19,914 bases of DNA from Candidatus Delongbacteria bacterium (GTDB lineage: Bacteria > UBA4055), in contig DMTS01000204.1 in the NCBI GenBank assembly GCA_003477045.1, positions 1 to 19,914 on the forward strand, in the 5' to 3' direction. The notes beneath the pieces are model-generated. The model saw nothing but the letters and a program-made list of their open reading frames with translations. It did no database searches and was not told where the DNA came from. The position numbers and the translations under genes were made by a program. Of the stretch, positions 8,871 through 16,196 are shown in pieces (the first letter of the stretch is position 1; every line of letters begins with the position of its first letter).

Positions 8871-8896
8871 AAACAGCCGGAAAAATCCGGCTGTTT
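8871..8896. terminator. Bidirectional intrinsic terminator between convergent operons
   Basis: A perfect 10-bp stem (AAACAGCCGG at 8871-8880 with CCGGCTGTTT at 8887-8896) encloses a six-base loop. On the + strand the T-run directly follows the stem. On the - strand the stem is followed by a short gap and further T-rich sequence. It lies in the 34-bp gap between a + strand stop (8865) and a - strand stop (8900), so it can end both transcripts, more strongly for the + strand. Confidence 0.88.
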
Positions 8897-8899
8897 TTT

Positions 8900-9442
8900 C
8901 TATTTTACCGGCGTCGTAAAAGTTTTTGTTATTAAATAACCTTCTTTTAAAGTATCTGGTACTGCCGGACTGCCTGATTTAAAAATAAAGCCCTCAAACT
9001 CCGCTTCGATTATTTCGTTGGGAACAAGTCTTATAAGTCTGATAACAGTTTGATCCGCGTTGTCAGATGAAGCATCAATATAGTAATCTCCGATATCTGA
9101 GTCTTCCGGAGAATTCAATTGTATCATGTTGGATGAGTTCTCGTCCAGATAAACAAGCGAATCGTCAGTATCTTGGTCATATCTGAATTTTACTATCCAT
9201 TCTTCATCGCCTGATGTTTTAGCAGAGAACGTATAAAGGTTTCCGAATTCGTATTTACAATTTACATAGCTTCTAGCAGTAAAATCCTTTTGTGACGCTA
9301 TCCCGCCCGAGTTGATCGGATTTTGCCCCAGAGTCACCATAAGACCGTTATCAAAAACCGGCGGATCTTCGCTTTCGGGTTCGCATGATATTAGGATCAG
9401 CGAAATGATTACTGCTAAAGCACATACTGGATATTTCTTCAT
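8900..9442 (-). CDS. Small hypothetical lipoprotein
   Basis: The 180-residue product begins M-K-K, then a hydrophobic stretch, then lipobox L-I-S-C with C20 as the lipidation site, so it is exported and lipid-anchored, probably to the outer membrane. After an acidic, proline-containing spacer comes a beta-rich domain of about 140 residues with alternating hydrophobic/polar residues and a D-x-G-D-Y-Y-I-D segment. That segment recalls small immunoglobulin- or lipocalin-like lipoproteins of Bacteroidetes, but I cannot name a family. The ATG is preceded by AAGGAG at 7 nt. It is the last gene of the heptose/phosphatidyltransferase train, 21 bp downstream of the TPR lipoprotein, and is followed by the shared terminator. 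Function unknown. Confidence 0.8.
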   Translation of the reverse strand: MKKYPVCALAVIISLILISCEPESEDPPVFDNGLMVTLGQNPINSGGIASQKDFTARSYVNCKYEFGNLYTFSAKTSGDEEWIVKFRYDQDTDDSLVYLDENSSNMIQLNSPEDSDIGDYYIDASSDNADQTVIRLIRLVPNEIIEAEFEGFIFKSGSPAVPDTLKEGYLITKTFTTPVK

Positions 9443-9463
9443 GTCAGACTCCTTATAAATAAA

Positions 9464-11305
9464 TTAGTTATTCCTTCTGTCCATCTGATACCACTTTTCT
9501 GTTTCAGGTATCTTTTCCTGTACTTTCTGGGTTTTATCTGCCTTTTCTCCATCCGCACGCAGTTTCAAAGCGGCAAATTTTCCTGAAGCGGATCCCGGAT
9601 GCTTTTCTTTGAGGATACCGTATATCTCGGCAGCTTTACCGTAATCTTTCAAATAATTCTCAGCGATCATTCCCGCAGCCTGTAAAACCTTAGGCGACAC
9701 GGGACTCTTTTCATATTTTGTTCCGATCTCTATATACTCATTCATAGCCTCTGCGTATAATGAATCAATGAATTTTTGGGATGAAATATTAAAAAAATAT
9801 TTAGCCGAATCCTCGATAACATTTACCGGTTCGATGCCTCGTTTCAGTCTTATATAATTGGCTCCGGTAGTATTCGGATAGTTATAGAGCAGAGAATCTT
9901 CATAACCGGTGTACTGCACGCTGTCCGAGAGTATAAGGCTAAGCATGGCTTTTGACGCCTTATGCGGAAACATGGTTTCCTTAGAAACTTCTTTGAATAA
10001 CACTTTAGCCGTATCTTTCATATCAAGTTCATAATAAAGCAGCTCTGCATAGGTCATTTTATCCGCAACATTTGAAGAGATCAGTGTTTTAAGCTGTTTC
10101 TGCGCCTGATCAAAATCCTTTGACAGGCTTTTATATCCCTCATCGGATTCGTCTTTTAATTTCCGTTTAACCTCGAGTCTTGATATTTTTGATTCCAGAC
10201 TGTCTTTCTGGATTAAAAACGCTTCGGTCTTTCTTCTAAGGTTTCTATAGTTTCTTATTAGATTGATCTTGTCTGAAGCCTTTTGAAAAAAAATATTTTG
10301 GCGGTCATAATAGCCGCTTGAGTCATACATATTTTCAGCTGAGTTAAAATCTTTTTTCAGATTGAAATAATATTCACCGAAGTAATATGCGGTTTCAGAT
10401 AACGCGGCACCGTTGTTCTTGTCTTTGGGATTCGTCCTTAATATCTCATCAAGTTTTTCGTAGCTTTTTACTGTATCTTTCTTAGCCAGATAAAATCCCG
10501 CCAGCTTCACGTCGCCTGCCAGAGAATATTGAGCGTATTCTTCATTTGCGGTCAGTTCTTCAAGAAGACTGACGGCTTCAGCGTTCTTATTCATCTTATC
10601 GAGAGATTCCGCGTATTTGACCATAGCTTTGAATTTTTTTTCTCTCTCGATATAAAGTTCGAACAGTTTCCTGTATAGTTCTGCAGATATCTCGTAAGAT
10701 CCAAGCTTTTCAGCCAGTAACGATGCGGTTTCAAGCAGTGAAAGAGTAACGGCCGGACCTTTAGCCGATTCTGAAGCTTTCACATAAAGTTCCAGTGCTG
10801 TTAAGCTGTCTCCCATTGAAAGGTTCATTTCCGCATTAAGTTTTAAAAGTTCATGCTGCTCGATCTCGATATCTTCAGTCCGGATGCCTTCCATCAGAAT
10901 TCGTGCTTCGTCGTAATTTTTTAAAGCTATTTCAACTTCAGCCATATGCAATTTGGCCTTGTCAGTCAGATCAGTTCCCGGATAATTTGTGATCAGCTCA
11001 TTAAATTTTCTTTTGGCTTTATCATATTCTTCCTGCCGCAGATAGCAAAGCCCCATCATCAGAAGCGCATCATCCACCCATTTGCTCTCAGGGTAGAATT
11101 CAAGTATCTTCGAAAGTTCTTTTAAACTGTTATCGTACAATGCCTTGTCTTTCATATTTGTTTCTTTTCTTTTCTTCTCGGCTTCATTATAGCTTTCTCT
11201 GGCATTGAAGTACATATTATAATAAGCGCAACTGAGCATAGACATCAGAATTAGTGAAGAGATCATCAGCTTAGAAATATTCTTAAATTTTGATAAAAGT
11301 TTCAT
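9464..11305 (-). CDS. Large TPR-repeat lipoprotein
   Basis: The 613-residue protein has a basic start, a hydrophobic segment (about 13-24) and a lipobox-like M-L-S-C with C26, so it is probably lipid-anchored in the periplasm or on the outer membrane. Directly after the Cys comes Y-Y-N-M-Y-F-N-A, a pattern I associate with large TPR lipoproteins of the FCB group, some tied to secretion or gliding. Helical TPR-like repeats of the A/G-x-x-Y-Y-x-x-x-x-x-A type fill most of the length (for instance around 60-130 and 500-580), with a charged coiled-coil stretch near 350-410. The first repeats recall BamD/YbgF-type TPRs (Y-P-E-S-K-W, Y-P-G-T). The tail is K/E-rich. The start overlaps the end of the adenylyltransferase gene by 4 bp (ATGA). 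Likely a scaffold; partner unknown. Confidence 0.82.
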   Translation of the reverse strand: MKLLSKFKNISKLMISSLILMSMLSCAYYNMYFNARESYNEAEKKRKETNMKDKALYDNSLKELSKILEFYPESKWVDDALLMMGLCYLRQEEYDKAKRKFNELITNYPGTDLTDKAKLHMAEVEIALKNYDEARILMEGIRTEDIEIEQHELLKLNAEMNLSMGDSLTALELYVKASESAKGPAVTLSLLETASLLAEKLGSYEISAELYRKLFELYIEREKKFKAMVKYAESLDKMNKNAEAVSLLEELTANEEYAQYSLAGDVKLAGFYLAKKDTVKSYEKLDEILRTNPKDKNNGAALSETAYYFGEYYFNLKKDFNSAENMYDSSGYYDRQNIFFQKASDKINLIRNYRNLRRKTEAFLIQKDSLESKISRLEVKRKLKDESDEGYKSLSKDFDQAQKQLKTLISSNVADKMTYAELLYYELDMKDTAKVLFKEVSKETMFPHKASKAMLSLILSDSVQYTGYEDSLLYNYPNTTGANYIRLKRGIEPVNVIEDSAKYFFNISSQKFIDSLYAEAMNEYIEIGTKYEKSPVSPKVLQAAGMIAENYLKDYGKAAEIYGILKEKHPGSASGKFAALKLRADGEKADKTQKVQEKIPETEKWYQMDRRNN

Positions 11306-11793
11306 CGGTTCTGCCGTAATTTATTTATAGTATCTGTCGAGGAACGTCCGGGAACCAGTTCAACAGCGACCACCTTACCACCCGATGCCTTAACAATATC
11401 TGATCCGACTATGTATCTTTTATCACGGTTATCGGTTATCAGAGGATCATAATCTGCGCCTTTAACCAGTATGTCAGGGATCAGACTTTTGATCATATCA
11501 TAGGGAGTATCTGTATCGAAAAGAACTGTGTAATCAACCGGTTTTAGGCAATCTACAACTATGAGACGGTCAGATTCGCAGTTTATCGGTCTCGTGTCTC
11601 CTTTCAGTCTTTTTACAGAGCTGTCTGAATTAACTCCGACTATTAGAATATCTCCGTAATCCTTGGCCTTATTCAGGTATTCTATATGCCCTCTGTGTAT
11701 CACATCAAAAACGCCGTTAGTAAAAACAACGGTTAGACCTTCTTTTTTCAGATCTTCTCTGATAACTGACATGCCTGACAATGATACTATCAT
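11302..11793 (-). CDS. rfaE2: D-glycero-beta-D-manno-heptose 1-phosphate adenylyltransferase
   Basis: This cytidylyltransferase-fold enzyme makes ADP-heptose from heptose-1-phosphate and ATP for LPS inner-core synthesis. Seen: T-N-G-V-F-D-V-I-H-R-G-H with the nucleotide-binding HxGH at H33-H36, then G-V-N-S-D-S-S-V-K-R-L-K-G, the P-D-I-L-V-K-G-A-D-Y block, and a C-terminal G-R-S-S-T-D. Together these are diagnostic of the HldE C-terminal domain or stand-alone RfaE2. Length 163 is normal. The ATG lies one base after the kinase stop and has no clear Shine-Dalgarno site, so translation is probably by reinitiation from the kinase gene. A second Met at residue 8 is possible but has no better site. 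The separate gene, rather than an HldE fusion, is common outside Proteobacteria. Confidence 0.93.
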   Translation of the reverse strand: MIVSLSGMSVIREDLKKEGLTVVFTNGVFDVIHRGHIEYLNKAKDYGDILIVGVNSDSSVKRLKGDTRPINCESDRLIVVDCLKPVDYTVLFDTDTPYDMIKSLIPDILVKGADYDPLITDNRDKRYIVGSDIVKASGGKVVAVELVPGRSSTDTINKLRQNR

Positions 11794-11794
11794 T

Positions 11795-12802
11795 TTATTT
11801 ACCGTTTATTACATTTGAATCGGTCAGTCTTTCGTAAAGCTGCTTGGGATCAACAGGGATAATGCTTACATCCTCAACGACTATCGAAGCGGCGTAATTA
11901 GCGATCGTGCACGCCTCTTCAAAGGATGCACCTGCGCACATGTAGCTGACCAGAGTTGCGATAACAGTGTCTCCTGCGCCTGAAACATTGGCTATCCGCG
12001 TCGATCTCGCCGGAATTATTGACATGATAGCGTTCTCGTCAAAAACCGCCATTCCTCTGTCGCTTAGGGTAATGACAAGATTTTTCAGTTCAAGTTTATC
12101 CATCAGATCAATACCTGCTTTTTCTATCTCGCTCTCAGTTTTGATCCTGCGCTTAAGTATTTCTTCGGTTTCTCTCAGATTAGGCTTAAAAAGAGTAACT
12201 CCTTTATAGCACTGGAAATTCTTGATCTTTGGATCTACTGCGGTCATTATTTTTCTTTCTTCAGCCATTTTTATTACCGACTTTATAACATTCGGCGTAA
12301 GCATTCCCTTATTATAGTCTTCGAAAATAACCGCGTCAGTTGTCGCAAGTTTTTTCTCTATTTGTGACAAAAGCTTCTGCTCTGTTTTTTTGTCTATATC
12401 CGCAGAACTTTCTTTATCGAACCTTACCACATGCTGGTTTGAAGCCAGAATCCTCGTCTTTACCGTTGTAGGTCTTTTTTTATCTACAATAATGTTTTCC
12501 ACATTTATCCTGTGTTCTGTCAGATTGTCGATAAAATTAAGCCCGTAAAGGTCACTGCCTATTATTCCAAACATTACCGGAACAGCGCCCAGAGACTTTA
12601 TGTTAAGTCCGACATTGGCCGCTCCGCCGGGTTTGATCTCCTCGTCAGTCACATTCACGACCGGCACAGGCGCTTCGGGAGATATCCTTTCAGTTCTGCC
12701 CCAGTAATAAATATCAAGCATTACATCACCGATCACAGCAATTCTGACCTTTTTCATATTGTTCTGAAATTTTGCGAATTCGGCTGAGCTTATTTTTACC
12801 AT
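11795..12802 (-). CDS. rfaE1: D-glycero-beta-D-manno-heptose-7-phosphate kinase
   Basis: A PfkB/ribokinase-family enzyme that phosphorylates heptose-7-phosphate at C1 on the way to ADP-heptose. Seen: I-A-V-I-G-D-V-M-L-D, then the RfaE1-specific R-I-S-P-E-A-P-V-P-V-V, substrate loop G-G-A-A-N-V (59-64), and the PfkB signature with G-A-G-D at 275-278 (catalytic Asp 278). The length of 335 residues matches stand-alone RfaE1. The start overlaps the end of the HAD phosphatase gene by 7 bp (ATGGTAA) and the next gene begins one base after the stop. No gmhA or gmhB is in the window, but the phosphatase next door could in principle supply the missing bisphosphate phosphatase step; lipid phosphatase is the better reading for that gene. 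Confidence 0.94.
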   Translation of the reverse strand: MVKISSAEFAKFQNNMKKVRIAVIGDVMLDIYYWGRTERISPEAPVPVVNVTDEEIKPGGAANVGLNIKSLGAVPVMFGIIGSDLYGLNFIDNLTEHRINVENIIVDKKRPTTVKTRILASNQHVVRFDKESSADIDKKTEQKLLSQIEKKLATTDAVIFEDYNKGMLTPNVIKSVIKMAEERKIMTAVDPKIKNFQCYKGVTLFKPNLRETEEILKRRIKTESEIEKAGIDLMDKLELKNLVITLSDRGMAVFDENAIMSIIPARSTRIANVSGAGDTVIATLVSYMCAGASFEEACTIANYAASIVVEDVSIIPVDPKQLYERLTDSNVINGK

Positions 12803-13413
12803 GGTGTTCTGCCTTTTTTTAAATTTCCGCTTTTATCAACAAAATAGAACTCGGTTGATATTTTAAACATTTCTTCGTCCCCTTTTGAATTGCCGAAAAC
12901 TATTATCTGAGCATCTTTATCATAGTATTTTGATTTTTTTATACGCGAAACTTTTTCTGAATAGTTGCAGTTATTCCCCACCAGCCTGCCGGTTAAAACA
13001 GGTCCGTTCTTTTCAGTTTCAGTGCATATACATTCATCAAAGCCGAATTTATCAGCCATGAAATTCATGTATATATCCGGCGATGCCGTAACCACGATTA
13101 TTTTACATCCTACATCTTTAAGTTCGCTTATCTTTTTTTTTACTTTCGGAAAAACATGCATCTGATTGTAAAAATCATTCAGTTTTCGTTCAATAAGTTC
13201 AGTCTCCATGCCTCTATAAATAAGCCTGAAACTGCGTTTTTTTGCTTCATCTCTCGAGACAGCTTTAAAAAAATATCCTATAACAGTGATTAAAAGTTCC
13301 GGAAGAGATACTAAGAATCTTGTATATCCGGCGAAAAAAAGCAGCGATCTTAAATAGGAATCCCCTTTAACAAATGTGCCGTCAAAATCGGTATATACTA
13401 CTTTGGTGTTCAA
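12796..13413 (-). CDS. HAD-IB family phosphatase, possibly acting on a lipid phosphate
   Basis: HAD hydrolase with all four motifs: D9-F-D11-G-T-F (nucleophile and acid/base Asp), V-V-T-A-S ending at S111, a conserved Lys near K154 and G-N-S-K-G-D at 174-179. Between motifs I and II lies a hydrophobic, possibly membrane-associated segment (about 22-50), as in PgpC-type phosphatidylglycerophosphate phosphatases. It sits 13 bp after a CDP-alcohol phosphatidyltransferase gene, so dephosphorylating that enzyme's product is the most economical role. It also overlaps rfaE1, so a heptose-bisphosphate phosphatase role cannot be excluded, though classical GmhB has a different HAD subclass. The start is TTG at 13411-13413 with GGAG five bases upstream. 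An ATG just before it is out of frame and stops after two codons. Confidence 0.83.
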   Translation of the reverse strand: MNTKVVYTDFDGTFVKGDSYLRSLLFFAGYTRFLVSLPELLITVIGYFFKAVSRDEAKKRSFRLIYRGMETELIERKLNDFYNQMHVFPKVKKKISELKDVGCKIIVVTASPDIYMNFMADKFGFDECICTETEKNGPVLTGRLVGNNCNYSEKVSRIKKSKYYDKDAQIIVFGNSKGDEEMFKISTEFYFVDKSGNLKKGRTPW

Positions 13414-13426
13414 TTCATCTCCGGAA

Positions 13427-14986
13427 TTATTTGTTTTCTACAAATATTTTCTTGCTTCTGTTCCCGTAAGAAACGATACTGCCGTTCACAAGGCTGATTC
13501 CGATCTGGTCAGTATCCGGAGCTTTAATAATTTTCACTATTCCGCTCTGAATGTTTCCGCCGAACACAGCTCTCTCGGCAGCCACCTGGTAAATAAGATC
13601 CCTTCCTATCTTATTTGTCAGTACATACAGATAACCGTCCTTACTGAAAAGATTTTTGATGTAAAATTCGCTTTTGATCTTGAAGTTCGTCTGAACAATA
13701 AGATCGCTTTTCTGGCTTAAACCGTCGATCAGGCAAAAATAAAGATTGCCTGAAAAAATATAATCGTTTATTACCAGATAATTCATCGAATTGAATTGAA
13801 CAGCGCACAATGTTGCGGAAGAAGTGAAACCGGTGTAAAATTCTTTTGTTATTTTTACATTTCTGTTCTGCATAAGCTCATTTTTATCAAGTTCAATAAC
13901 TGTGTTAATATTGTCATCTATCAGATAAATGTAATCCCCTATCTGCTCGATATCCTTGACATTCGTTATCGGATGAGGAAGGTCAACATAGAATTCAGCT
14001 TCGATGCTCTCCATGCCGCTGAATATATACAGTCTGGAAAGATCATTGACCCTGGAGGCAGCGATTATTATTTTATCATCTACGTTGATCACGCCTCTGA
14101 TCTTTAGGCCGTCCGTTTTTTCTATGTCAGGGATATCGTAGCTTTTCCAGCTGACTTCTACGGCATCGCTCTCTATCTTATTTTTTACCAGATCGAGAAA
14201 ATACGGAGAGATTAAAAACATCATTATTATAAGTGATATTCCGGTAATAACATTATATCTCTTTTTTATATCCTTATCCAAGCTGAACAGATAATCAACG
14301 AGAGAATAAAGAGTTACGCTTATTACTATGAATGAGATAGTGAAAGTGGCCAGATAGTTTACCGTAAAATTCACATAATTTAGTGAGTACAGCATCATGC
14401 CGAGTACGGACATCAGTATCAGGATCGTAGCAAGAAGCCCACCTTTGATCCTGAAATAAACAACTACAAGGATATTTATTCCCACACCGATCACTGTAGC
14501 CCAGAACAGGAATGACGGAGATAATTTTGTACCCTGCTGTACAGTGTTTATCATAAGAGCGTACATCAGAAGATACTGACCTGCGAACTGGACTCCACCT
14601 TTTATCTTTCCGGAAAATCTTGCGCCCATGACCGTGCCGGAAAAAGAGGCGAATATTCGGATGTAAGCTACGATTATATCCCTGAAGAAGAAAAATACCA
14701 TGAACCATATCGGAAACAAACCGTGGTAGGCAAGAGCGAAGAAATAGAAAAATCTTGAGATGGAATCAGAAAGGGGATCGAGTATTTTTCCCAGATCTGT
14801 TACAAGCTTGTCCCTTCTGGCTACATAGCCGTCAATTATATCCGAGACCTCCGAAAGGCTCATTATAATATAAGCGACAACAAGAAGTTTGATATTTCCG
14901 CTGAATATAAGAAGCACGCCCACCAGCGTAAGTATTACCCTCGAAAGAGTTATCGCATTCACTATATTAAAATATTTACTGTTCAA
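13427..14986 (-). CDS. CDP-alcohol phosphatidyltransferase with extra membrane and beta-rich C-terminal domain
   Basis: The N-terminal ~180 residues form a CDP-alcohol phosphatidyltransferase (PgsA/PIP-synthase class), which joins an alcohol phosphate to CDP-diacylglycerol in the inner membrane. The full active-site motif is seen: D49-x2-D52-G53-x2-A56-R57-x8-G66-x3-D70-x3-D74. Ordinary family members end near 180-210 residues; this one continues to 519. Residues about 183-266 hold roughly three more hydrophobic helices, followed by ~250 soluble residues with recurring beta-hairpin-like units (G-D-Y-I-Y-L-I-D-D, D-G-Y-L-Y-V-L-T-N) suggesting a beta-propeller or similar fold, probably outside the cytoplasm. 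The alcohol (glycerol phosphate or inositol phosphate) cannot be told from sequence alone. Start is TTG at 14984-14986 behind GAGGAG. It is the first gene of its train. Confidence 0.88.
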   Translation of the reverse strand: MNSKYFNIVNAITLSRVILTLVGVLLIFSGNIKLLVVAYIIMSLSEVSDIIDGYVARRDKLVTDLGKILDPLSDSISRFFYFFALAYHGLFPIWFMVFFFFRDIIVAYIRIFASFSGTVMGARFSGKIKGGVQFAGQYLLMYALMINTVQQGTKLSPSFLFWATVIGVGINILVVVYFRIKGGLLATILILMSVLGMMLYSLNYVNFTVNYLATFTISFIVISVTLYSLVDYLFSLDKDIKKRYNVITGISLIIMMFLISPYFLDLVKNKIESDAVEVSWKSYDIPDIEKTDGLKIRGVINVDDKIIIAASRVNDLSRLYIFSGMESIEAEFYVDLPHPITNVKDIEQIGDYIYLIDDNINTVIELDKNELMQNRNVKITKEFYTGFTSSATLCAVQFNSMNYLVINDYIFSGNLYFCLIDGLSQKSDLIVQTNFKIKSEFYIKNLFSKDGYLYVLTNKIGRDLIYQVAAERAVFGGNIQSGIVKIIKAPDTDQIGISLVNGSIVSYGNRSKKIFVENK

Positions 14987-15027
14987 CTCATCTCCTCTTT
15001 AACTTTGCATATCATTATTACGTGTAG

Positions 15028-15056
15028 AATATAATTATATTTTATCATCTTGTCAT
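15028..15056 (-). promoter_or_regulatory. Promoter candidate for the phosphatidyltransferase-heptose operon
   Basis: On the - strand, ATGACA (15056-15051, 5 of 6 to TTGACA) and TATATT (15033-15028, 5 of 6 to TATAAT) lie exactly 17 bp apart, about 40 bases before the TTG start. A perfect 14-bp AT palindrome (15028-15041) covers the -10 and part of the spacer and might be an operator or just AT-rich promoter DNA. The gap holds no convincing terminator for the glycosyltransferase gene upstream, so read-through is possible. Confidence 0.5.
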
Positions 15057-15071
15057 TAAAAAAGTGAATAA

Positions 15072-16196
15072 TTACGAGCAGAACCTTATCATATCCGATT
15101 CGATGTTCTCCCATACAAGCTCCTCTGATGCTCTGATACAGTTCGTTTTGTATTTTCTATATCTGGAAACATCTTCCAGCAGTTTGTTTATCGTTCCTGA
15201 TATAAGTTCGGCATTTTCGGGATCAATAACTTCGCCTACTTCGTATCCTTTTACAAATCTGCTCATTTCCGGGAAGTCAGAAGATACCTGAGGTATATGA
15301 GCCTGTATGAACTCGAACATTTTATTCGGGGTCGAGTAATAATAACTTTTCCCGAAATTTCTGATCAGGCACAAACCCAGGTAGGCGCATGCAGTATATT
15401 TTATAAGTTCATCATGCGGGAAAGGACCGGTGAAAAATATTCTGTCCTGCAATTTCAACTCAACGCAGAGATCCTGAAGTTTTTCCTTTTCAGAACCACT
15501 GCCTATCAGTACAAGAACAGCGCTTTCATTTACCTGCCTGAAAGCTTTTATTACTGTATCAAGTCCGTTATTCACGAGAAAATGCCCCTGGTATAAAACG
15601 ATCTTTTTAGATTTATTTATTCCAAGTGAATTATGAAGGATTTCAATATCGGACGGAATATTTTTTTTTAAGGGAAGATTTGTAAATACGCCGACCTCTT
15701 TTATTGAGTATATCCTCTCCAGCTCTCTGGCTATCGGTTCAGAAACGGTTATGACGCTTCTGGCGGGCTTTATGAACAGCTTTTCATAAGTTGTCCAGAA
15801 ATATTTGGTTATGGGCCTGTTCTCCACCTGAGAATTACCGTGCCAAAATTCATGGGCATCATAAATATAAGGCAGTCCTTTCAGTTTTGAAGCCAGATAT
15901 ACGGGAAACAGCGGGAAAATATCATGGCAGTAGATCAGATCGCAATTATTTTTCATTAGCATGAAGAACAGCCTGAACCAGAACAGGATCATATTCAAGC
16001 CTAACGGAAAATTCTTCATAATACGGATCCTTATGTTGTGAATTTCATCCCATCCCATCAGTTTTACATTATCATACCTGATGCCGAATACCTTGACATC
16101 GCAGCCGGCTTTTGAAAATGAACCTGCCGTTTTAAATCCCCTGTACTCATGGTGAAGGTCATCATAAACGGCAAATATTACTCTTTTAATTTTCAA
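15072..16196 (-). CDS. GT4-type glycosyltransferase
   Basis: A 374-residue GT-B fold glycosyltransferase that probably transfers a sugar from a nucleotide donor to a lipid-linked glycan or LPS on the inner face of the membrane. Seen: an N-terminal Rossmann half with Y-C-H-D (89-92) and D-A-H-E-F-W (113-118), a middle segment L-Y-Q-G-H-F (201-206) opening the donor half, L-I-G-S-G-S near 230, and the donor-binding block S-T-P-N-K-M-F-E-F (288-296), the GT4 region with the conserved Glu. A hydrophobic helix around 67-82 may anchor it to the membrane. Donor and acceptor cannot be read. Start is TTG at 16194-16196, overlapping the upstream stop as TTGA, with only an A-rich sequence before it, so it is likely translated by coupling. 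Confidence 0.88.
   Translation of the reverse strand: MKIKRVIFAVYDDLHHEYRGFKTAGSFSKAGCDVKVFGIRYDNVKLMGWDEIHNIRIRIMKNFPLGLNMILFWFRLFFMLMKNNCDLIYCHDIFPLFPVYLASKLKGLPYIYDAHEFWHGNSQVENRPITKYFWTTYEKLFIKPARSVITVSEPIARELERIYSIKEVGVFTNLPLKKNIPSDIEILHNSLGINKSKKIVLYQGHFLVNNGLDTVIKAFRQVNESAVLVLIGSGSEKEKLQDLCVELKLQDRIFFTGPFPHDELIKYTACAYLGLCLIRNFGKSYYYSTPNKMFEFIQAHIPQVSSDFPEMSRFVKGYEVGEVIDPENAELISGTINKLLEDVSRYRKYKTNCIRASEELVWENIESDMIRFCS

Noticed and set aside
12796..13413. Assignment of the HAD phosphatase as gmhB
   Set aside because: GmhB belongs to another HAD subclass and lacks the hydrophobic insert seen here; position next to rfaE1 alone is not enough.
14987..15071. Intrinsic terminator for the glycosyltransferase run
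   Set aside because: There is a T-run on the - strand but no stem before it; the AT palindrome further on has no G/C pairs and is not followed by a T-tract.
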